64,000 nucleotides of DNA, taken from positions 1,116,001 to 1,180,000 of the forward strand of contig NZ_CP016438.1 in the NCBI RefSeq assembly GCF_001685355.1. Reading direction: 5' to 3'. A program made the position numbers and the translations under genes. Below are positions 44,749 through 53,475 of this stretch, in pieces. How positions within the stretch are numbered: the stretch's first letter is position 1; every line of letters begins with the position of its first letter. Source of the stretch: Streptomyces lincolnensis (GTDB lineage: Bacteria; Actinomycetota; Actinomycetes; Streptomycetales; Streptomycetaceae). The notes beneath the pieces are model-generated. The model ran no database searches. It was not told the origin of the DNA and saw only the letters and a program-made list of their open reading frames with translations.

Positions 44749-45702
44749 TCAGGCGTAGTAGTGGATCGTGCCGCGCAACGCGGGTTCGGCCCCTTCGCAG
44801 TGCTGTACGAACGTGGCCGCGAGTGCGGTGACCGTGCCGTCGTCGTCACGCGCGAGCTTGCTGATGGTCAGGGTTCCGTTGCTGCGGTTGCAGCCGCCGA
44901 AGCCGGATACGTCGAGGCCGGCGATCCCGGGGCCGTTGCCGCGCTCGGCCTGGTAGGTGCGCCCGGCCTCGAAGCTCTCGCCGGTGGGCGGGACGAGCAG
45001 CGCCGACCACCGTTCCCGCTTGCCCGACACGTCGTAGGACAGGCCGCCGATGCCCCACTCTTGCAGCGAGAAGATGCTGGTGGCGCCCCTGTGGGTGCCG
45101 GAGCGGCCCTGCCCCGGATAGTCGCCCGGATCACTGGCGTAGGTGAAGGACAGGGGATAGGCGCGGTACTTGATGACACCCTTGAGCGCGGGGGCGTCCG
45201 GAGCCTCACAACGCTGGGTGTAGGTGGCGTCCAGCAGGGTGACGGTTCCGGATGCGTCGGCCTCGATCTGGTGGACGGAGAACTGGCCGTAGACCTCATT
45301 GCAGCCGCGGGACTGTCCGCCCGCGTCGAGGCCGGGGGCACGGCCGGTCACGCCGGCCGGCCGCTCGGCGTCGCGGTAGACGCCGGGGTGCAGCTTCTCG
45401 CCGTACGGGGCGGCGAGTTCGACGTCCCACCAGGCGCTGTCGTTCTCGACACGGAACCGCACGGCTTCCAGCGAGCCGTCGACGGTGATGTTCGCCGTCG
45501 AGGGGGTGTAGGTCGCGCTGGTCCCCTGCCCTATCCAGTCACCGGCCTCGCTGGTGTAGCGGTAGCTGGTCACGGCTCTCGGAGTGCCGTCGGCCGCCGC
45601 GGCGGGCTGGGCCAGGCCCGCGACGAGTCCGAGAGCGGTGGTCACGCTCGCCAGAGCGCCGAGAACGGCGCGCGACCAGCGTCTTGTGCCGTTGTGATGC
45701 AT
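44749..45702 (-). CDS. Secreted protein with two tandem homologous domains
   Basis: 317 aa. A twin-Arg-containing but Sec-like signal peptide (residues 1-36, ending AQPAAAA) precedes two related halves. Half 1 has YRYTSEAGDWIGQG, GLDAGGQSRGCNEVYG and ATYTQRCEAPDAPALKGVI; half 2 has FTYASDPGDYPGQG, GLDVSGFGGCNRSNG and ATFVQHCEGAEPALRGTI. Each half keeps one Cys after the GxxxGC motif and one in the QxCE motif, suggesting one disulfide per domain. I do not recognise a named family. It ends 15 bp from the convergent phosphatase gene. Confidence 0.85.
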   Translation of the reverse strand: MHHNGTRRWSRAVLGALASVTTALGLVAGLAQPAAAADGTPRAVTSYRYTSEAGDWIGQGTSATYTPSTANITVDGSLEAVRFRVENDSAWWDVELAAPYGEKLHPGVYRDAERPAGVTGRAPGLDAGGQSRGCNEVYGQFSVHQIEADASGTVTLLDATYTQRCEAPDAPALKGVIKYRAYPLSFTYASDPGDYPGQGRSGTHRGATSIFSLQEWGIGGLSYDVSGKRERWSALLVPPTGESFEAGRTYQAERGNGPGIAGLDVSGFGGCNRSNGTLTISKLARDDDGTVTALAATFVQHCEGAEPALRGTIHYYA

Positions 45703-45830
45703 GGATTGTTCCCCCTCTGTCGGTCGACCGCCGCGTCAGGCGCTCGAACAGATGTCTCTGTGACAGTCGGTGGACTCTCCCGAGATTCGCCCCACAAACC
45801 TCTGGAATCACACATTCCTCACGGCGGGCC

Positions 45831-46955
45831 TCAGTCGGGCCACACGCCCGTCTCCAGCAGTGAGGCGATCGCGTGGGTGTACGGCGCGATGTCCAGGCCC
45901 TGCTCGGCGAGCCACGCGTCGGAGTAGTACTTGTCCAGGTAGCGGTCGCCGGGGTCGCACAGCAGGGTCACCACGCTCCCCCGCCGTCCCTGCGCCACCA
46001 TCTCGGCGACGATCTTCAGCGCGCTCCACAGGCCGGTGCCCGTCGAACCGCCCGCCCTGCGTCCGATGGCCCGCTCCAGGGCGCGTACGGCGGCGACGCT
46101 GGCCGCGTCCGGGACCTTCATCATGCGGTCGATCGCACCCGGTACGAAGCTCGGTTCCATGCGCGGCCGGCCGATGCCCTCGATGCGGGAGCCGCAGTCA
46201 CAGGTGACGTCCGGATCGCCGGTGGTCCATCCCTCGAAGAAACACGAGTTCTCCGGATCGGCCACACAAATGCGAGTGTCGTGCTGCATGTAGTGGACGT
46301 AGCGCGCGAGGGTCGCCGAGGTGCCGCCGGTGCCGGCCGTGGCGACGATCCACGCGGGCTCCGGGAACCGCTCCAGGGCCAGCTGGCGGAAGATGGACTC
46401 GGCGATGTTGTTGTTCCCGCGCCAGTCCGTGGCCCGTTCGGCGTACGTGAACTGGTCCATGTAGTGGCCGCCGGTCTCCACCGCGAGGCGGGCCGACTCC
46501 TCGTACATCCTGCGTGAGTCGTCCACGAAGTGGCACCGGCCGCCGTGGAACTCGATCAGGCGGATCTTCTCGGCGCTCGTCGTGCGCGGCATGACGGCGA
46601 TGAAGGGCACGCCGATCAGCTTGGCGAAGTACGCCTCGGACACGGCCGTCGAGCCGCTGGACGCCTCGATCACCGGGCTGCCCGGCCGGATCCAGCCATT
46701 GCACAGGCCGTAGAGGAACAGGGAGCGGGCCAGCCGGTGCTTGAGGCTGCCGGTCGGGTGGGTCGACTCGTCCTTGAGGTACAGGTCGATGCCCCACCGC
46801 TCGGGCAGCGGAAAACGCAGCAGATGGGTGTCGGCCGACCGGTTGGCGTCGGCCTGCACCTTGCGGACGGCCTCTTTCAGCCAGTGGCGGTAGGCGGGAT
46901 CGGTGTGGTCGACGTCAAGGGTTTCGCCGGTCCTGACCGGTTGGGGGGTGCTCAC
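45831..46955 (-). CDS. PLP-dependent cysteine synthase-family enzyme, Cds1 (L-cysteine desulfhydrase)-like
   Basis: 374 aa from the GTG at 46955, with AGGAG before it. The PLP lysine is Lys72 in [12 protein letters not shown], the phosphate loop is [11 protein letters not shown], and [16 protein letters not shown] completes the fold-type II site. A CDCGSR segment in the middle is a Cds1-like feature absent from ordinary cysteine synthases. Cds1-type enzymes of actinobacteria release sulfide from L-cysteine. No serine acetyltransferase or sulfate-assimilation gene is adjacent. A 31-codon frame ends just before the ribosome-binding site. Confidence 0.85.
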   Translation of the reverse strand: MSTPQPVRTGETLDVDHTDPAYRHWLKEAVRKVQADANRSADTHLLRFPLPERWGIDLYLKDESTHPTGSLKHRLARSLFLYGLCNGWIRPGSPVIEASSGSTAVSEAYFAKLIGVPFIAVMPRTTSAEKIRLIEFHGGRCHFVDDSRRMYEESARLAVETGGHYMDQFTYAERATDWRGNNNIAESIFRQLALERFPEPAWIVATAGTGGTSATLARYVHYMQHDTRICVADPENSCFFEGWTTGDPDVTCDCGSRIEGIGRPRMEPSFVPGAIDRMMKVPDAASVAAVRALERAIGRRAGGSTGTGLWSALKIVAEMVAQGRRGSVVTLLCDPGDRYLDKYYSDAWLAEQGLDIAPYTHAIASLLETGVWPD

Positions 46956-47299
46956 GCCGGGGGCTCCTTACGCTGCGCGCCGACGGGCGCGTCGCGCGGC
47001 CGCCACATCGATCATAGACAGCTCCCACACGCTTCTCACCTGCATAAACATACCTTTGGGCATCTCAAAGGCACGCCTGTGGACGGCTGCCGCACCTCTC
47101 TGGGGGCGCATTCGCACGAGTGCTCCGGGTGCCCACGTCGAGGCGGTCGTGCGCACTGGTGCTCGACGCCGGTGGCGGGCAGACTGCCCGACGGGACGAA
47201 GGTCCGGACGGGGGCGCACACTGGATCACGACACGAACAGAACGGCGACCTGTGCACAGGCTCGGGTCGGCACCCACACGCACAAGGGGGCGGGGCGGG
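46956..47299. other. Divergent region upstream of the Cds1-like gene
   Basis: About 340 bp between divergent genes. Leftward, a short frame (47063 to 46968) reads MPKGMFMQVRSVWELSMID then an Arg/Ala-rich end and stops one base before the Shine-Dalgarno of the Cds1-like gene; it could be a leader peptide or chance. CCTTTG/CAAAGG (47053-47071) is a small inverted repeat, and TATGAT occurs on the minus strand at 47016-47011. None of this is strong. Confidence 0.35.
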
Positions 47300-47623
47300 A
47301 TGGCGGAGCCGGAGTTCACGGCGACCGGCGTGCGGATCGGGAAGCGGCTGCGTTCGCTCACCCGGGCCGGGCAGGTCCGGATCACCGACGGCAGGCTCGA
47401 ATTGCTCACCAGTTACGGCAGTGAGATCGACAGCGCGCCGGTCCAGGCGGTGCGCGCCTCCAAGCCCTGGTTCGCCCCGGACGACCGGGCCCTGGCGGAC
47501 CTCAACGGCAAGCGGTACCTGTTGACCCTGGGCGATCACGACCCCGCCCCCGGGGAACCCGGCCCACCGGCTGCGCGCCGGTTCATCGAGGCCGTACAGC
47601 GGGCCGCGGGCCGTAGCCGCTGA
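47300..47623 (+). CDS. Hypothetical protein with PH-like N-terminus
   Basis: 107 aa from the ATG at 47300 (MAEPEFTATGVRIGKRLRSL). It contains VRITDGRLELLTSYGSEIDSA split by a turn, then KPWFAPDDRALADLNGKRYLLTLG, which suggests a small beta-rich domain. No catalytic motif is visible. A longer frame to 47120 adds Arg-rich residues without a start signal. Function unknown. Confidence 0.7.
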   Translation: MAEPEFTATGVRIGKRLRSLTRAGQVRITDGRLELLTSYGSEIDSAPVQAVRASKPWFAPDDRALADLNGKRYLLTLGDHDPAPGEPGPPAARRFIEAVQRAAGRSR

Positions 47624-47808
47624 ACCACCGCGAGTTGCGGGACCACGCCCCCTGCGTCACGCTGGTCCCACGTCACTCTGGGTTTACCGGCGATAACGCT
47701 GCGAACCAGCCCGCCGGGCACGACAGCAGGCGGCCGTTTCAGAGGCACCCTGCTGAATCGATCCGAACTCCGTGTTCTTCCGGACCTCTACGTCGGGGAG
47801 TCGCAGCC

Positions 47809-48357
47809 GTGATCAGCCACCCAAGCAGGCATTGCACGGTGGAGCTCCAAGCCCTGCCGTCGCGGATCGGCCAGGTCCGCAGAATCCTTTCAGCGCAGTT
47901 GCGCTACTGGCATCTGGATCCCCTCATAGACCGCGCCGCGCTCGGTGTGACCGAGCTCCTCGCCAACGTCCACCGCCATGCCCAGCCCGACAAGACGTGC
48001 ACCGTGGAGATCGAGCTGCTGCTCGACCGGCTCACGGTCTCGGTGCACGACCACGACCCGCGCATGCCGGTCGTGGCCGACATCGAGGGCGTCCCGCACC
48101 ACGAGGACGCCGACACGCTCGCCACCTGTGGGCGCGGGCTCGCCATGGTCGCCGCGGTCAGCGAGAGCTGGGGCGTCCGCCCGGACGGCGAGTCCGGCAA
48201 GGTCGTGTGGTTCACCCTGCCGACGCCACCGGCCGTACGGGCGGGGTCCGCCCGGCCACCGCGACGGGCGGTCGTGGAGAAACCGGCGTACACGGTCGAC
48301 ACCGTCAGCCTCCACAGGACCGAACATGCCCCCGCCCGGTCGGCCGTAGCAGGCTGA
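47809..48357 (+). CDS. ATP-binding anti-sigma-factor-type protein (RsbW-like HATPase)
   Basis: 182 aa from the GTG at 47809, which follows CGGGGAG. The HATPase_c motifs of the RsbW/SpoIIAB class are visible: N-box AALGVTELLANVHRHAQ (about 42-58), G1-like VHDHDPRMP and G2-like CGRGLAMVAAVS. Such proteins bind sigma factors or anti-anti-sigma proteins. Streptomyces encode many orphans, and this one has no adjacent partner. The tail after residue 135 is basic and not conserved in the domain. Confidence 0.88.
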   Translation: MISHPSRHCTVELQALPSRIGQVRRILSAQLRYWHLDPLIDRAALGVTELLANVHRHAQPDKTCTVEIELLLDRLTVSVHDHDPRMPVVADIEGVPHHEDADTLATCGRGLAMVAAVSESWGVRPDGESGKVVWFTLPTPPAVRAGSARPPRRAVVEKPAYTVDTVSLHRTEHAPARSAVAG

Positions 48358-48393
48358 CCCCTTCTTGGCTCTTTCGCCTTCGGGGCGCTCTCA

Positions 48394-48479
48394 GCCGGTG
48401 TCGAGACGGCGATCGTGCTCAGCCCTTCGGGTCTCCGCGCTCCCCCAGAGGGGGGACCCCCAACCGTCTCGACACCGGC
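48394..48479. terminator. Large bidirectional hairpin between convergent genes
   Basis: Perfect 16-bp arms, GCCGGTGTCGAGACGG (48394-48409) and CCGTCTCGACACCGGC (48464-48479), enclose 54 bp that contain a second CCCCC/GGGGGG hairpin. It sits between the anti-sigma-type gene and the ABC permease gene and can end transcription from both. Confidence 0.7.
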
Positions 48480-48491
48480 GCGCCCCTACGG

Positions 48492-51053
48492 CTACTCCGT
48501 GGCGATTGCCCTGAGTACGTCCAGGCAGGCTGCCCTGCGGGCCGGGCGCAGGCCCGCGAGGGCTCCTGCGGCCAGGCCCACCAGGGCCACCACCGCCAGT
48601 TGGAGTGGGGGCATCGCGAAGGCGAAGGAGCTGTCGCTCGCGCCGTCGGAGGCCTTGACGAGCACCCAGCCCAGGAAGCCGCCGAGGGCGAGCCCGCCGA
48701 CCGTGCCGAAGGCGGCGACCAGGACGGACTCCCAGCGGACCATGGCCCGCAGTTGGGCGCGGGTCTGGCCGACAGCCCTGAGCAGACCGAGTTCGCGGGT
48801 GCGCTCGTGGATCGCCAGGGTCAGCGTGTTGGCGATGCCGAGGAGGGCGATGAGCACCGCCAGGGCGAGCAGCGCGTAGACGAGGGTGAGCATCATGTCG
48901 ATGCCGCCGGCCGCGGACTGGGCGTACTCGTCGCGGGTCTGCACCTCGGGGTCGCCGTACCGTTCGGCGACCTTCTCCACCGCGGCCGTGCCGGCGCCCG
49001 CGCCGACGCCGTCCTTGAAGGAGACGGCAACGAGGGTGTCGGAGTCCTGGGTGCGGTGCGGGGCCCAGGCGGCGCGGGTGATGACGTAGTCGCCGGCGAG
49101 TTCGGACCGACCGTAGACCGCGCGGACGGTGAAGGTCTCCTTCGTGCCGTCGGTGAAGGTCAGCCGGGTCCTGTCGCCGGTCCTGAGGCCCTGCTCGTCG
49201 GCCTCGCTCTTGGTGATGGCGATGCCGTCGGTGCCGAGGGAGGGCAGGGAGCCGTCGATCCTGCCGAGGTCGAAGGTGCGTTCCAGGGCGAGCGGGTCGG
49301 TGACGGTCAACGCCCGTCCCTTGCCGTCGACTTCGGCGACACCGCGGCCCAGCCCGACGGCCGTGTCCACCTCGGGCAGCCGCTGGATCGCCGGCGCCAG
49401 GCGGGGGGTGAGGCCGCTGCCGCCTCCGCCGAAGGCCGGAGTGCTGACCGCGACGTCGCCCGCGAAGGAGCGGGAGACCGTCTGGTCCATGGTGGCCTTC
49501 AGCGAGGCGCCGAACACCGTGAACAGGGACACCACGGCCACACCGATCATCAGCGCGCTGGCCGTGGCGGCCGTCCGCCGGGGGCTGCGCAGCGCGTTGC
49601 GTCGGGCGAGGCCGCCGGTGACGCCGCGCAGCCTGTCGAGGGGGCCGCCGAGGACGCGTACGGCCGAGGTGGACGCGACCGGGCCGAGGACCACGAAGGC
49701 GGCCAGGGCCAGGACGGCGCCGGTGCCCGCGAGCCAGAGGGACGGTGACATCAGGACGCCGGTGAGCGTGACGGCGACCGCCAGGGCGGCGAGGCCCAGG
49801 CCGGTGACGGCACGGACGCGGGAGGCGCCGGAGGTGTCGACGGCGGTCTCGCGCAGGGCCGCCAGGGGTGCGGTGCGGCCGGCGCGGACGGCGGGCAGCA
49901 GGGCCGAGCCCAGGCAGACCACGATGCCGACCGCGAGCGGCAGGGCCATCGACAGCGCGCTGATCACCAAGTCCCCTTCCGGGAAGGGGAATCCGATGGC
50001 GGGGAACAGGGCCTGGAGTCCGGCGGCGACGCCGATGCCGCCCGCCAGGCCCGCCGCCGACGCGATCACGGCCACGGCGCTCGCCTCGACGAGCGTGGTC
50101 GCGGTGACCTGGCGGCGCGAGGCGCCGAGGGCCCGCAACAGGGCGTTCTCCCGGGTGCGTTGGGCGACGACGATCGCGAAGGTGTTGTGGATCGAGAAGG
50201 TCGCGACCAGCAGGGCCACGCCCGAGAACACCAGCAGGAACGTCGTGAAGAGGGACAGGAACTGGCTGGAGATCATCTCCGTGTTCTCCTCGGCCGACTC
50301 CTGACCGGTGATGGCCTCGACTCCCCCGGGCAGTACGGGAGTCAGCCGGTCCACCAGCTCCTGCTGGCCGACTCCGGGCCCGGCCCGCACCTGGATGCTC
50401 GCCGCTTCGCCGGGCCGCGCCGTGAGGTACTTCTCGGCGTCGGCCTGGGTCATGCCGGTGAAGGTCACCTGCGCCATGCCGTCCTCGCCGCCGAAGGTCG
50501 CGAGGCCGACGACGGTCACCTTCACCGGGTCGGGCGTGCGCAGGGTCGTGGTGTCACCGAGCTTCAGGTCGCCGCGCTCGGCGGTGCCGCGGTCGATGAC
50601 GACCTCACCGGACTTCGTGGGGGCGCGGCCGTCGGCGAGCCGGTAGGCGTTGAGTTCCGGGTCGGTGATCCAGTTGCCGGCGAGGGTCGGCGGGCCCTGG
50701 CCGCCGATCGGGTCGCCGTTCGCACCGACGAGTTGACCGGCGCCCTGGATGTTGGGGGCGGCCGCCTCGACACCGGCGACCTTGTCGACGGTGTTCAGCA
50801 GGTCGACGGGGACCGGCTGCCGGACGCCCTCGCTCTCGCCGGGGGTGGTGATGGCGTCGGAGCTGCGGATGACGGCGTCGGTGCCGCTGGTCGCGTTGCC
50901 GAACATGGTGTCGAAGCTGGCGCGCAGGGTGTCGCCCATCACGAGGGTCCCGGCGAGGAAGGCCACACCGAGGAAGACCGCGAGGAACGTTCCGGCGAAG
51001 CGCCGCTTGTGGGCGCGCAGGGAGGACACGCTCAGGCGTACGGCGGTGTTCAT
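48492..51053 (-). CDS. ABC transporter permease, FtsX/MacB type
   Basis: 853 aa from the ATG at 51053 (MNTAVRLSVSSLRAHKRRFA), which overlaps the ATPase stop as ATGA. Two FtsX domains are visible, with about ten membrane helices, the first after a long extracytoplasmic MacB-PCD-like region and the second at the C-terminus (LALAVLIALLGIANTLTLAI, then HERTRELGLLRAVGQTRAQL). It is the translocation subunit of a type VII-like exporter with the adjoining ATPase. Such systems often export antimicrobial peptides or lipids and respond to envelope stress. Confidence 0.9.
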   Translation of the reverse strand: MNTAVRLSVSSLRAHKRRFAGTFLAVFLGVAFLAGTLVMGDTLRASFDTMFGNATSGTDAVIRSSDAITTPGESEGVRQPVPVDLLNTVDKVAGVEAAAPNIQGAGQLVGANGDPIGGQGPPTLAGNWITDPELNAYRLADGRAPTKSGEVVIDRGTAERGDLKLGDTTTLRTPDPVKVTVVGLATFGGEDGMAQVTFTGMTQADAEKYLTARPGEAASIQVRAGPGVGQQELVDRLTPVLPGGVEAITGQESAEENTEMISSQFLSLFTTFLLVFSGVALLVATFSIHNTFAIVVAQRTRENALLRALGASRRQVTATTLVEASAVAVIASAAGLAGGIGVAAGLQALFPAIGFPFPEGDLVISALSMALPLAVGIVVCLGSALLPAVRAGRTAPLAALRETAVDTSGASRVRAVTGLGLAALAVAVTLTGVLMSPSLWLAGTGAVLALAAFVVLGPVASTSAVRVLGGPLDRLRGVTGGLARRNALRSPRRTAATASALMIGVAVVSLFTVFGASLKATMDQTVSRSFAGDVAVSTPAFGGGGSGLTPRLAPAIQRLPEVDTAVGLGRGVAEVDGKGRALTVTDPLALERTFDLGRIDGSLPSLGTDGIAITKSEADEQGLRTGDRTRLTFTDGTKETFTVRAVYGRSELAGDYVITRAAWAPHRTQDSDTLVAVSFKDGVGAGAGTAAVEKVAERYGDPEVQTRDEYAQSAAGGIDMMLTLVYALLALAVLIALLGIANTLTLAIHERTRELGLLRAVGQTRAQLRAMVRWESVLVAAFGTVGGLALGGFLGWVLVKASDGASDSSFAFAMPPLQLAVVALVGLAAGALAGLRPARRAACLDVLRAIATE

Positions 51054-51817
51054 GACGGCCCCTCCGTCCGTGGGGTGACCTCGAAGGCCTTCATGCGGTC
51101 CAGGACCTTGTCGGCGGTCGGGGATTCCATGCGGTCGACCAGGCGTCCGTCGGCGAGGAAGACGACCTCGTCGGCGTGGGCGGCGGCGACCGGGTCGTGG
51201 GTGACCATGACGACCGTGCGGGACGTCTGGCGGGCCGCACGCCCCAGCAGGCCAAGGACCTCCTCGCCGGAACGGGAGTCGAGGTTGCCGGTCGGCTCGT
51301 CGGCGAAGACGACGTCCGGCTGTCCCGCGAACGCCCGTGCCACGGCGACGCGTTGCTGTTGTCCGCCGGAGAGTTCGGTGGGCCGGTGGTGCAGCCGGTC
51401 GCGCAGTCCGACGACGTCGACGAGCGCGTCGACCCACTCCCGGTCGCCCCCGCCGCCGGCGAGGTCGAGCGGCAGGGTGATGTTCTCCGCGACGGTCAGC
51501 GTCGGCACCAGGTTGAACGCCTGGAACACGAAGCCGACGCGGTCCCGGCGCAGCAGGGTGAGGCGGCGGTCGTCGAGGGAGCCCAGGTCGGTGCCGCCGA
51601 TGTACGCGGCGCCCGAGGTGAGACTGTCGAGTCCGGCCGCGCAGTGCATCAGGGTGGACTTGCCGGAGCCCGAGGGCCCCATGATCGCGGTGAAGCGGCC
51701 CGCCGGGAAGTCGACGCTCACCCCGTCCAGGGCCCGCACGCCGGTGTCGCCGCTGCCGTACACCTTCACGGCGTCGACGACCCGGGCCGCCGTCCGCACG
51801 GTGGTCGTGGCGGTCAT
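51050..51817 (-). CDS. ABC transporter ATP-binding protein (MacB/LolD type)
   Basis: 255 aa from the ATG at 51817. Walker A GPSGSGKST at residues 47-55, signature LSGGQQQRVAVARAF, Walker B VVFADEPTGNLD and the H-loop VMVTHD are intact. The frame continues upstream but those residues belong to the SHOCT gene in another frame. ATGA overlaps join it to both neighbours. It powers the FtsX-type permease. Confidence 0.94.
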   Translation of the reverse strand: MTATTTVRTAARVVDAVKVYGSGDTGVRALDGVSVDFPAGRFTAIMGPSGSGKSTLMHCAAGLDSLTSGAAYIGGTDLGSLDDRRLTLLRRDRVGFVFQAFNLVPTLTVAENITLPLDLAGGGGDREWVDALVDVVGLRDRLHHRPTELSGGQQQRVAVARAFAGQPDVVFADEPTGNLDSRSGEEVLGLLGRAARQTSRTVVMVTHDPVAAAHADEVVFLADGRLVDRMESPTADKVLDRMKAFEVTPRTEGPS

Positions 51818-52104
51818 GCCGCACCGCCCTTGCCCGTACGGCCGAACTGCTCGTCCAGGACGGACAGCCGGCGCCAGTACTCCTCCTCGTCGATCTCCCC
51901 GGCGGCGAAGCGGCGGCCGAGCATCGCGATCGGCGAGTCGCCGGTGGGGCCCGCGTCGGCGACGGCACGCCAGGAGCCCCGGCGGCCGCGCCACACGGTG
52001 CGACGCAGGACGGTGACGACGCCGAGCACGACCGCCGCCCAGATCAGCGGGAAGAACAGGATCCACGGTCCCGGGCCGCCCTCCCAGTGCGCGAGTGTCT
52101 GCAT
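51814..52104 (-). CDS. SHOCT domain membrane protein
   Basis: 96 aa. An N-terminal membrane helix (WILFFPLIWAAVVLGVVTVL) precedes a C-terminal SHOCT motif (AMLGRRFAAGEIDEEEYWRRL). It is the first gene of the exporter operon and its stop overlaps the ATPase start as ATGA. SHOCT proteins are thought to mediate oligomer or partner contacts; here it may anchor or tune the exporter. Confidence 0.88.
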   Translation of the reverse strand: MQTLAHWEGGPGPWILFFPLIWAAVVLGVVTVLRRTVWRGRRGSWRAVADAGPTGDSPIAMLGRRFAAGEIDEEEYWRRLSVLDEQFGRTGKGGAA

Positions 52105-52229
52105 CTCGAGTCATCTCCTCGGTGGGTGTTGTCGTGATGACTCGAGACTGGCTCCGGGAAGGGGTCCGGGTCGTCGTACGGCCAGCGGCAGTGCGCCTAC
52201 CTCCCGGGGAGTACGTCGGGGCTCGATCT

Positions 52230-52251
52230 CTGTAACTACTAGTATGTACAG
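52230..52251. promoter_or_regulatory. 22-bp operator-like palindrome between exporter operon and TetR gene
   Basis: CTGTAACTACTAGTATGTACAG is symmetric at 18 of 22 positions, with arms CTGTA/TACAG and core TACTAGTA. It ends seven bases before the tetR-family ATG and lies in the divergent gap with the SHOCT gene. It is AT-rich against its surroundings, as expected for an overlapping promoter. It is very likely the binding site of the adjacent TetR protein. Confidence 0.7.
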
Positions 52252-52258
52252 TGGGTGG

Positions 52259-52822
52259 ATGAGCACCTCGGAGCGACTGATCGAGTCCACGCGCGAGCTG
52301 CTGTGGGAGCGCGGCTATGTGGGCACCAGCCCCAAGGCCATCCTGGAGCGGTCGGGCGCCGGGCAGGGCAGCATGTACCACCACTTCGACGGAAAACAGG
52401 ACCTCGCCCTGGCCGCGATCCGGCGGACGGCCGAGGAGTTGCGGGCTACCGCCGAGGGAGTACTCGGCGGGCCGGGCACGCCGTACGAGCGCATCGAGGC
52501 GTATCTGCGGCGGGAGCGCGACGTGCTGCGCGGCTGTCCGATCGGGCGGCTCACGATGGATCCGGACATCGTCGCCAACGACGACCTGCGCGCGCCGGTC
52601 GACGAGACGCTCGACTGGATCCGCGAACGAATCGCCGGAATCGTCGAAGAGGGCAAGGAGCAGGGCCGGTTCGCCGCCTCACTGGACGGCGAGGAGATCG
52701 CGGCGACCGTCATCGCGACCGTCCAGGGCGGCTACGTCCTCGCCCGCGCGTCGGGCTCTCCCGCCGCCTTCGACGCGGGCGTACGGGGCCTGCTGTCCCT
52801 GCTCGCCCCGCAGTCCTCGTAA
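52259..52822 (+). CDS. TetR/AcrR family transcriptional repressor of the exporter operon
   Basis: 187 aa from the ATG at 52259 (MSTSERLIESTRELLWERGY). The HTH is residues 5-50, including ILERSGAGQGSMYHHFDGKQDL. The helical C-terminal domain resembles the LmrA/YxaF group of TetR regulators. Divergence from the SHOCT-ATPase-permease operon and the shared palindrome imply it represses that exporter. The frame extends upstream only through the complement of the exporter genes. Confidence 0.9.
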   Translation: MSTSERLIESTRELLWERGYVGTSPKAILERSGAGQGSMYHHFDGKQDLALAAIRRTAEELRATAEGVLGGPGTPYERIEAYLRRERDVLRGCPIGRLTMDPDIVANDDLRAPVDETLDWIRERIAGIVEEGKEQGRFAASLDGEEIAATVIATVQGGYVLARASGSPAAFDAGVRGLLSLLAPQSS

Positions 52823-52890
52823 AGCGGTTCACGGACGCGCACGCCGACCGGCGACGACCATCCGGTCCGAGCCGCCTCAGGAGGCACTTG

Positions 52891-53475
52891 ATGCTGGCCA
52901 TGCAGTACGAACTCACCCTGCCCGCCGACTACGACATGGGCGTCATCCGCGGCCGCGTGGCCCGGGTCGGGCATCTGCTCGACGACTGGGAGGGGCTCGG
53001 GTTCAAGACGTATCTGATGCGGGAGCGGGGGGTGAACGGCTCGCCGGTGAACCAGTACGCGCCGTTCTATCTCTGGAACACTGTGGAGGGCATGAACTCC
53101 TTCCTCTGGGAAGGCGCCTTCCAGGGGCTCAGCCACGACTTCGGGCGGCCGTCGGTGCGGCAGTGGACGGGGATCGCCTACGAGGAGAGCGGCGCCGTCG
53201 GCGCCCCGGGGCGGGTGGCGGTGCGCAGGCGCCAACCCGTGCCGGAGGGAGTCGAGTTGGCCGGGTTCATGGCGGACGCGGTGGGTGAGGCGGAGCGGCT
53301 GGCCGGGGAGGAGGGGGCGGTGTTCGCGGCCGCCGTCGTGGACACCGCCCGTTGGGAGCTCGTGCACTTCTCACTCTGGGGGCACGAGACGCCGAAGGCC
53401 GAGGGTGAGGTGTTCGAGGTGCTGCATGTGTCGGCGCCGGGTCACGAGCGGCTTGCCCGGGGGCGCCAGTGGTGA
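52891..53475 (+). CDS. DUF4865 family protein
   Basis: 194 aa. MLAMQYELTLPADYDMGVIRGRV, GFKTYLMRERGVNGSPVNQYAPFYLW and VRQWTGIAYEESG (all in separate blocks) define the DUF4865 family. The ATG at 52891 has AGGAGG upstream. Its stop overlaps the next gene's GTG start as GTGA, so the two are translationally coupled. DUF4865 proteins are small alpha/beta ferredoxin-like domains without a known reaction, sometimes found with regulators or hydrolases. Confidence 0.85.
   Translation: MLAMQYELTLPADYDMGVIRGRVARVGHLLDDWEGLGFKTYLMRERGVNGSPVNQYAPFYLWNTVEGMNSFLWEGAFQGLSHDFGRPSVRQWTGIAYEESGAVGAPGRVAVRRRQPVPEGVELAGFMADAVGEAERLAGEEGAVFAAAVVDTARWELVHFSLWGHETPKAEGEVFEVLHVSAPGHERLARGRQW

Noticed and set aside
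47809..48357. Assigning the ATP-binding protein as RsbW of SigB
   Set aside because: No sigma factor or RsbV-like gene is adjacent, and Streptomyces have many orphan proteins of this type.
47772..49748. 658-aa open frame on the plus strand
   Set aside because: Composition is Gly/Asp/Gln-rich without motifs and it runs across the anti-sigma-type gene, a terminator and the antisense of the ABC permease.
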